From Calycina herbarum (taxonomy: Eukaryota > Ascomycota > Leotiomycetes > Helotiales > Pezizellaceae), in contig LLEY01000050.1 in assembly GCA_001414485.1 (NCBI GenBank), forward strand, positions 62,001-126,000: 64,000 nt of DNA, read 5' to 3'. Positions 56,923 to 64,000 of this stretch are shown here, in pieces. Position numbers and translations under genes: made by a program. A model generated the notes under the pieces. That model ran no database searches. It was given only the letters and a program-made list of their open reading frames with translations, and was not told the origin of the DNA. Position 1 is the stretch's first letter. Each line of letters begins with the position of its first letter.

Positions 56923-59278
56923 TTTGGAAATATCGAGGGAAAAATCTGAAGATGATAGTAAAGAACGATGTCATCGGGAGGTAAAGGATATCATATATAT
57001 GCTGTCTAGATGGCTGTGCAGTGGCTCGGCGTCGGACAACAAAAGCAGCGTAAATACGTCAGATTCGTGCCTGCTTATCTTGCTCTTGTTGTTCAGGCTT
57101 TCCAGGGAGTGTAAGCCAAAAACTTGGAACAACTTAGAGTATTAGCCCAGAGATTTTCGGACCATCATTTCAATTATCTTAAAATGTCTAGGTTAATACT
57201 TCCAATTGTACTAGAAAGTTAGAACAAGAGGTATTTACGGCCGCTTTTATTGTCCATCGCAAGAGTGGGTGCTGCGGCTGAACACTGAACAGGCAGGTGA
57301 CAAACAACCGAAGCTTGGCTTTCTCACCATGGGGCTTTCTGCAAGGCTTCGGGCGTAAGATGCCGATCATTCGGGTGACTCGAAATCGCTGATCTGCTGC
57401 TTCCCTCGAGAAGTAGAGAAAGAATTGTGCCTAAGCCCTCGGAAAATATTGAGAGGATTCGAAAGAAAGGCGTTCTCGCAACTCAAACCTCGAGCTTTCG
57501 TGGACAATGATGCTACGAGTTGTGAGAGATTCGATCTCTCGCTCTATTTTATTACTTCGGATATTCTAGGACAATCTAACTATTATTCTAGAAGGGTTAA
57601 AAGAATAAAATCATGTCGAACAATAGCGATCCAAGAATATGATAAAGTAGAAGAGCAGGCGAGAGTGATAGTCGCGGGGTTCAAGGAAGAATATCAACTG
57701 TTTGAAATGCTAAAGATGGAGACTTCCATGGTTAGTTCCAAATACTGGGCTTCATATTGGGGGCGGTTCGATACGAGTTCTTTGGTCAAGTAGATGCACG
57801 CTCAATCCATGGTGGAGGTGGATGATTTTGGTGCTAGGCTGAAGAGTGCCAGGCATCATCAAGATGTTAACCTTCCAGTAAGTTTCAGCCTTCAGATTAT
57901 ATATGTATGTCACGAATTCTAGACTCATCTCAACATACACTTGAACATGAGCATTATCCCAATCCCGTTGTAGCAGCTCTTTTATGAAAAGCAAGTTTGA
58001 GGCAGGAAAAGATAAGGGAACTGAGGGTAGGATAAACTTCCTCTTGAACCCTTTGCTTATCCTATCCAAGCTGGATACACGATCTGAAATCTGGAGACGT
58101 ACTGAGTGGGGGAGTGTGGTCCACCTTCCGTAGAAGTAGTACTTCAAGTGAGTCTCGCGGTGGGCATTAAAAGTGGCAGTGAATTCTCGTTGTTCTAACC
58201 CTGATTACCAGATATTTGGGGACAATAAAGTTAATTGTTCTAAAACACCTGGGCCAATAGTTTGAATTGTTCCAAGCATTTAGAAGAATTAACTTGAATC
58301 ACCCTAGAAACCTGGAACAACGAGAGCTAGGTACGTAGGGCAGGTGCGAACCTGATGATGTATTTACTGCCGCTCTCAATGTCCATCGCGAGAGTGTGCA
58401 CTTGCTACAGAGGACGACTCTGGGGGGGGAAACCTCAATTCTGCTAGCACAGTGTCTATCTTGAAATGCAATCGACATGAAAAATATAGAACACGTCATG
58501 AGGTATATAATTCAATAAAAGTCCTCTTGCCCTCGCACTTCCAATCCATCAGAAGTACAAGGAGAAGAGTAATTGATCTTTCGCCAATAAATAAAAGACC
58601 CTGAACAAGGAACCAAATACAAATGAAAATGGACTTACAAGTCCCTGGTGGCATCAACGCTTTGGGAGCCGATCTCTCTCCTCTCTGCGGTGTCCACCAG
58701 CTAATACAGCAGCGTGGATTGTTTGTCCATCAAGACAAGAAAGCCCAGATCTTTCTGCATCCATCGTCAGTCATATCTTTCGTCACTGGGCCGAGATGAA
58801 CAAACAAAAATTATCGCAGAAGGAGATGTTGAAGTGATGCTCAACACAATCCAGAAGGACGCGTCGCAACCTGACCTTCCAACAGTGTGCTGCAGAAGAG
58901 CTGCGACAAAGGTTGAAGAAAGGATAAAAACATACCTTGTCGCTTGCGACCCCTGTCACAGCTGTTTAACAGCTATCACCGGATGCATGGTGTTGTTTGG
59001 TCATCAACCAAGTGCTGTGTTCAGGTTGAATTTGATGGGGTTGAAGAGGTTGAGAAGTTCGAAATAAATCGGACGAAAAAACTGCTATACCTCGGTTCGG
59101 CCTAACCAGAAGCCGATACGCGGGGAACTTCACTTACAGTATCCGACCTCCTATTAACTTGGGGAAAACAACCTTCAACTTCTTCAATTCTTTTAACAAC
59201 TCTCAATTAAATCTAACAAAGCTTCACAACAATCGCTTCAATCAACTTTCCAACAACAAACATCCTCAAGCTATCACA
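56923..59278. other. Long intergenic region with degenerate repeat fragments
   Basis: These 2.36 kb have normal composition but no gene I can support. At least three related fragments of about 90 bp lie at about 57,035-57,115 (plus), 57,195-57,270 (minus) and 58,301-58,395 (minus), with a possible fourth at 58,690-58,745. They share the core GTAAATAC(A/G)TC followed by a CTCTTGTTGTTC-like stretch and GATGGACA upstream. They look like remains of a duplicated gene or short element. Reading frames of up to about 120 codons here (for example 57,425-57,793 plus, and 58,714-59,067 plus) lack domain signals and are not reported as genes. The last 120 bp hold the leader of the hydratase gene (CA-rich, CAAC/ACAA tracts). 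Confidence 0.45.
57035..58395. repeat. Dispersed ~90-bp degenerate repeats (three copies, both orientations)
   Basis: Copy a, 57,035-57,115 (plus), copy b, 57,195-57,270 (minus) and copy c, 58,301-58,395 (minus) align by eye over GATGGACA, GCGGC(A/C)GTAAATAC, TTCG(C/T)(A/G)CCTGC and CTTGTTGTTC(C/A)GG. Copies a and c are the best pair. The short peptide frames encoded by b and c share RWTxxAAVNTSxxxxL. The origin is unknown. Confidence 0.5.
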
Positions 59279-60422
59279 ATGAGCGGACCAGGAACAGGTT
59301 TCGAGTACCCTCCCCAGGAAGTAGCCTGGTTGAAGAGAGATGCCCTCCTTTTCGCAAATAGCATTGGCTGCACAGCAGATGAGCTACACTTCCTCTACGT
59401 ATGCCACCTATTCTCTCACTCTATCTCTCTTCAGATTCCCAAGTCCATCTACTTACCAATTCTCCGAACACACAGGAACTACACCCAGACTTCGCAGTCT
59501 TCCCAACCTATCCCATCATCCTCCGTAAGCTCCCCCTCGCCTTTCCCTCCCTCCAAGCCAGAAACAAAGCTAACAAACCCCCAGCATTCAAAGGCACAAC
59601 CCCCGAAGTAATAGATTTCTACGCCGCGCAAAAATCAAACCCCATCCCCGGTGTCCCAGCCTTCGATTCCACCCGAGTAGTAGACGGCCAACGCCTTATG
59701 CAATTCCTCAAGCCCCTCCCTCCAACTTCCGCAGGTCGAAAATTCGAACTCCGCAGCAAAGTCCTCGGCGTATACGATAAAGGAAAGGCCGGAAGTGTAG
59801 TCGAGACGGAATTAAATATTGTGGATAAGGAGAGTGGAGAGGTTTATACTAAGGCTGTTGGCAGTGCTTTTTTCGTTGGCCAGGGAAATTGGGGAGGTCC
59901 TAAGGGTCCTGCTACGCAGAACTTTCCTCCGCCTCAGGGGAAGAAGCCGGATGTTGTTGTTAGCCATCAGACTACCAAGGAGAGTGCTCTATTATATAGG
60001 TTTGTTATCCAGTCCCGCTTTCACAGTATATGGGACTCCGTTTTTGGAAATATTAAACTTGACTAACAAACACACCCAGATTAAATGGCGACTACAACCC
60101 TCTCCACGCAACCCCCGAACCCGGCCAAAAGATGGGATTCGGAGGAACAATTATGCACGGTCTCTCAAGTTGGAACTTCGCCGCTCACGGACTTCTAAAA
60201 GCAATTGGAGGTAGTGATCCCAAAAATATCAAAGAGTTCCAAGCTCGATTCGCTAGTCCAGTTAAGCCGGGAGACAAATTGGTGACAGAGATTTGGCGTA
60301 CGGAAGAGATTAAAGATGGTTGGGAGGAGATTAGATTTGTTACTACAGTTGAGGGCGGGAAGGTCTGCTTAAGCAATGGACGAGCTTTGATGAAGGCTGT
60401 TGGTGGACAGAGTAAGCTGTGA
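59279..60422 (+). CDS. Peroxisomal MaoC-type (2-enoyl-CoA) hydratase
   Basis: The four exons are 59,279-59,398, 59,476-59,524, 59,585-59,999 and 60,080-60,422, with introns of 77, 60 and 80 bp. The 308-residue product has an N-terminal MaoC-like hot-dog half (PGVPAFDSTRVVDGQRL, FELRSKVLGVYDKGKAG). The C-terminal half carries the hydratase-2 motif YRLNGDYNPLHATPEPGQ (Asp199, Asn201, His204), followed by GFGGTIMHGLSSWNFAAHGL. It ends in SKL, the peroxisomal targeting signal type 1. The family hydrates trans-2-enoyl-CoA to (R)-3-hydroxyacyl-CoA in peroxisomal beta-oxidation; here it stands alone rather than fused to dehydrogenases as in the multifunctional enzyme. A dehydratase in a metabolite pathway is an alternative. 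No sign of RIP. Confidence 0.9.
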
Positions 60423-60987
60423 TTGGAGTTGGCTATTTAATCTGGATATAATTCTGGAGACGAGCTATGAGAAATATGAAAATACCAATTTCAATGCCAC
60501 TCCTCGCACCAATTCTTCTGCGTATGATATTTTTACACGAGGTATGAATCTACTTCCAGGCTCTCACTATTCAAATCGCCTGCATTACATTCAAAACCTA
60601 TCCCACCGCCACATTTGATATCACAGAAACTTGGGTTTTTTTGGACAAAGCATTCATCCTCTTCCGGACTAGTCACATCGCTGTATCGAATATCGAGGCA
60701 GAAAGTCCACATTTTAGCGAGGTAGTTAATGACATTGAAGATTGGTGGGTAGATCTCGCACTTAGAAAAATGTAAAGCCTTTTATTGAAAGTGTTCTGCT
60801 AAAGAATCTCATAGAATGGAAGTTTTACTAAACTGAATACTCTTCTTTCCCCCATAGCTTCTTTTATATGCACAACTCTTGGTCTCTCTCTATCCCTCCA
60901 TCCCACCCTCTCAAATACTTCGCTATCAAATTAATATCCCGTCCCATTTATTCTCCTCATTCCTCCAATCATCTCAAAGAACATTTC
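60423..60987. other. Convergent intergenic region
   Basis: These 565 bp lie between the 3' ends of the hydratase (plus) and the bicupin (minus). They contain AT-rich stretches and short frames only. No RNA gene or repeat was seen. Confidence 0.5.
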
Positions 60988-62754
60988 TTATTTACCCATC
61001 ACAACAACACTCTTACTAGTCTTAAACCCCTTCACGGTGGCAATGGTAACATTCAAAATCTGGGCTACCAAATCGTTCGGAGTGAGTGCCAGCCATTGTT
61101 GAAGGGAGAAATCAACGACTTTATCGGATTTGAAGATTTCCATGTAGCTAAGAGTTGTGTTGCCGGTATTTTCAACGTAGTGTCCTAAAAAAAAAAAAGA
61201 GCGAGATGTGTTAGTTTTGGGAACTGCACGTATGAGAGGGGTGCGAGGCAGGTGGAGGGGAGAGAACGTATGAGGGTAACGTACCAGCGTTGTCAGGGAA
61301 TACAGCGGTATCACCAGCGCTAAAATCGAAGGTTCTGGCATGTCCATTTCCTAACCAGACGGTAGCACGGCCAATTCCGTCGATGAAGTACAACCATTCG
61401 GCACCCTGGTACGAGATTGAGGGATCAGCATTTTTGTGTTACGGTATGAGATCTTGTAGAGAAGAGAAAGGGTTTGGGGATGGGGATGGGTTGGAAAAAC
61501 TTACATTTGGATGCCAATGCATCTCTCTCATCGCTCCAGGTTTAACCTCCACAAGCTGCGCAGCAAGCGTCTTCGCAATGGGGAAAACAGAACTATCAAT
61601 AATCTGCCACCGCCCCCCCTCCGCCTCTGTCCAAGGCTTCTCACTAGATCGATAATGATAACTGCTTGCACCTTCCAATTTTCCATTAGGACTCAAAATA
61701 CTGCCATCACTCAAATTGCCCCTCTGGATACTCCCCGCCGCTTTGGGGATCGTCTTAAAGGTGCTCTCAGGGACTCCAAAGTTCTTAGCGAGAACGGAAA
61801 GAGGAGTGTGGACCAACCAATCGTCGACATTGAAGGTTCGTCCTTTGGCGTCGAAATCGCCGTTATCGAAAACGAGGAGATATTCTGCACCTGGCGCGGA
61901 GAGTCCTTGGATTACGTGGCCTTGACCCTTTGGGAAGAACCAGATGTCGCCTTTGTTGGCGCGGAATACTTGGTTTTTTCCGGAGTCTGAGACAGCGCCT
62001 ATGAGGAGTGACCCAGCTGTTACGTAGCCCCATTCGTTCTGTAGACGTGTATTAGAATTGCTTTCTGGGAGAGATGTCGGGGGAGTGGGAGCGGGTAGGA
62101 AAGTAGATGCGGGCTTGTAAAGAGGAACTTACGATATCGTGCCAATGCATTTGTCGGATAGCTCCTTGAGCAACATGATTCTGAGCAGCAGAAAAATCTT
62201 TACTCACAGGGAGATCGGTCACAACCTAGGGAAAATCATCAGCTCTTCACACCCCACATGTCTCCAATCCGAATGGTCAAGCTCCAACGTTCAAGATCCG
62301 GAATCACAAAAAACACATACCTGTTCACGAACAAAACCACCCTCCTGAAGACTCATACTTGAAAGTGAAAAGCTCCACTTGAGATTCGTAACCAACCCAG
62401 CATCCGTGGGATTTGTCTGCAGACCATCAGGGTTTTGAGAATCTAAGAGAGTGTTCTCGGGTACTATTTCAATATCAGTTTCCCATCATATAATTTCAGT
62501 CATCATACTTTTCAATTGCTGCTCATTTCCGGTAGGAGGTACGTACTTAACAGTGCAGCACCCTTGCTTCCAACAATAGGTTGAAGTGGAGTTTCATCCC
62601 TCTTCTCAACGGTTGCTCTCTCAAGGACTGGACGAAGATGTTTGGTTCTTCTCTCTAGTGGTTTGGTGTCGGGAATTGGATAAGGTGGGTTCACTGGGTT
62701 GGCGGATACGAGGGTGAGAAGAAGAGTCGCGGATTGGATGGCCGAGAACCTCAT
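60988..62754 (-). CDS. Secreted bicupin, oxalate decarboxylase-like
   Basis: The six exons are 62,547-62,754, 62,321-62,463, 62,133-62,225, 61,505-62,038, 61,285-61,405 and 60,988-61,184 (introns 83, 95, 94, 99 and 100 bp), giving 431 residues. A signal peptide (MRFSAIQSATLLLTLVSA) and a short propeptide with KR at 51-52 (Kex2-type site) precede the mature protein. Cupin 1 has GAIRQMHWH then NEW and GQGHVIQG; cupin 2 has REMHWHPN, GAEW and NAGHYVENTG. Both metal sites (His, His, Glu, His) are therefore complete. The family decarboxylates oxalate to formate and CO2 with Mn. The loop that is SENST in the Bacillus enzyme (with its catalytic Glu) reads DAKGR here, so true decarboxylase activity is not certain. 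It is extracellular and intact. Confidence 0.9.
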
Positions 62755-63880
62755 TTTGGCGGAGTCTGATAAGTTCAGTCGCGGCTTGCAATGGTCTTAT
62801 TGGAGTCGTGGGATGCTGCTGGGTGTTAATTTCCACTCTCAATGTCGAGGTGAGACAGCTCTCTTAGAAAAGGGAAGTTCCGCTTGAATAGATAACTAAT
62901 AGTGCTAGTACTAGCGTGGAAGAAGACTTCAGGGTTTGGGGAGCTCACTTTCAGCGAAAAGCTAATACAAAAAAATATGTTAGTGGATAGCAATTGTAGG
63001 CTGGCGTGGGAATGCTTACAGGGAAGATATTATCCAGTAAGTTCTCAAATAAAATCCCTAAAACTCTTTTGTACTCGATGATTTTGAGAGAGTAATACCC
63101 AGATAAATGGTGGTCTAGCTTTCGGCTCAAATTCTTTGGAGGGGAATAAGTCGAAGAATATCTGAATTTCAAAAAACAAGTGGTGGGATTTTGATATCAG
63201 CAAGGCCAACTTCAACAAAAAAGTAACCAAATATCAATCGATCTTCTTCAACTCAAAAGATTGTTTAGAGTGAGAATACAAAATCAGAAATACGGCGACA
63301 TATCCCCCCTTTTATAAAAGCCTTGTGCTTCCCGAAACTCGGTCTCCCTTCCGCAGACCAGCGTTTTTCCTCACGTCCCACACTTTTAGCCAGGATCACA
63401 CATGTACAACTGCCAAAAAGTAGCATTCGATGAACACAGATACAGGCACATGAAGGGAAGGATACACAGCTATTCTGTACATACATGCTACCTTCCGCTT
63501 TCTGCTCAACCACGTCAGGGCTGAAGGGGGAGGCACTTCAGGCAGTGGAGGTCGCGATAAGGCTACACAGTATTTTTTGGGTATGCAGGTTGTTTCTGCA
63601 TGTAGCAAATAAGTACCGGTACATGGAACAATACTATTCCGTGTACGTACCTCTCCCCATAAACTTTAAATCGCAAAACAAACGAAAAAACTTGGGTGAG
63701 CACAACAGGCTATGACGATGATGTCGCTCGACATTTTTCCAGATTCAGGGTCTTGCGATATCAGAAATCAAAATGCATCGGGTTATTGAAAGAGGCTGAG
63801 AGATCTTGATGTTGATCTCCGGTCACTGCCGCGATGTGCGTGCATGCAAATCAAACTTTGCATGAGTTTGTATTTTTATC
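62755..63880. other. Divergent intergenic region
   Basis: These 1.13 kb lie between the bicupin start (minus) and the membrane-protein start (plus). A CCAAT box in minus orientation (ATTGG near 62,800) and a TTTTATAAAAG element at 63,310-63,320 are candidate promoter parts. Open frames here (up to 82 codons) have no domain signal. Confidence 0.4.
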
Positions 63881-63974
63881 ATGCCAGCAGCTGCTTTGCC
63901 GTACAAGAAAAGGGCGAGTTCCCGGAGGATTATCAACCTTTTGCTTGCACTTGCATTCTTATCGTGGACGATTC
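63881..63974 (+). CDS. First exon of a membrane-anchored protein (truncated by window end)
   Basis: ATG at 63,881 opens MPAAALPYKKRASSRRIINL followed by a hydrophobic run (LLALAFLSWTI) and a GTAAGT donor at 63,975. A short basic N-terminus plus one membrane segment is the layout of type II membrane proteins such as Golgi glycosyltransferases, but the rest lies outside the window, so the product cannot be named. Confidence 0.5.
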
Positions 63975-64000
63975 GTAAGTTAATCAAACTATCGACGTCA

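Noticed and set aside
57425..57793. 122-codon plus-strand frame in the intergenic region
   Set aside because: No domain, no splice support, atypical composition, and it lies among degenerate repeat fragments.
58714..59067. 117-codon plus-strand frame upstream of the hydratase
   Set aside because: Cys/Arg-rich mixed sequence without recognisable domain; overlapping frames are equally open.
59819..60214. 131-codon Arg-rich plus-strand frame inside the hydratase gene
   Set aside because: It is an out-of-frame shadow of exons 3-4 that reads through intron 3.
63265..63608. Minus-strand frames of 70-82 codons upstream of the bicupin
   Set aside because: Mutually overlapping, no domain, and they fall in the promoter region of two divergent genes.

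Overview
The window looks like part of a filamentous ascomycete (Pezizomycotina) chromosome. The genes have short 49-129 bp introns with GTRNGT/YAG borders. They include a bicovalent-FAD BBE-type oxidase, a P450, a peroxisomal hydratase ending in SKL and a secreted bicupin. Most of the window is very AT-rich: TpA is everywhere, CpA and TpG are scarce, and transposon reading frames are broken almost only by TAA/TAG at expected Gln/Trp codons. This is the footprint of repeat-induced point mutation (RIP). I cannot assign a species; Leotiomycetes would fit but is a guess.

Region 1 (1-37,934) is a nested transposon landfill. After a decayed Ty3-type integrase fragment comes a minus-strand Tad1-like LINE (about 1,434-25,240). 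It was split by a Gag-only LTR element (4,187-6,926) and by a Copia element (8,080-23,311). The Copia was split by a solo Ty3 LTR (9,972-10,439) and by a Tc1/mariner element (12,788-22,015). The mariner was split by a deleted pogo element (13,044-14,176) and a full Ty3 chromovirus (14,868-21,652). Next come a piggyBac relic (about 25,380-26,836) carrying a solo LTR, and a Fot1/pogo element (26,839-37,934). The second Ty3 chromovirus (28,714-37,927) landed 7 bp inside the right end of that pogo element, and itself holds another pogo element (29,858-31,718) and a solo LTR (35,895-36,177). Target-site duplications (TSDs) support each of these insertions except the LINE, whose ends I could only estimate.

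Region 2 (37,935-43,480) is a GC-balanced island with three oxidoreductase genes: a P450 (minus), a short-chain dehydrogenase (plus) and a BBE-like FAD oxidase (minus). Only the dehydrogenase looks intact. The oxidase has two in-frame TAA stops at Gln-like positions. The P450 has a frameshift and an altered ExxR motif. It may be the remnant of a small metabolite cluster decaying beside RIP-mutated DNA.

Region 3 (43,481-54,110) is RIP-mutated again. A pogo element (44,141-53,364) is split by a third Ty3 chromovirus (44,334-51,702), with hairpins and an AT-rich 63-bp tandem repeat in its flanks.

Region 4 (54,111-64,000) is normal genic DNA: a Lys-tract/zinc-motif protein, a small Gly-rich protein, a MaoC-type hydratase with a peroxisomal SKL tail, a secreted oxalate-decarboxylase-like bicupin, and the first exon of a membrane-anchored protein running off the end.

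The two most interesting signals are (a) a 160-codon antisense reading frame, of identical length in two Ty3 chromovirus copies, between the chromodomain and the 3' LTR, and (b) a strict 17-bp pitch of duplicated motifs at the same distance from the ends of four pogo-like elements whose motif sequences differ.
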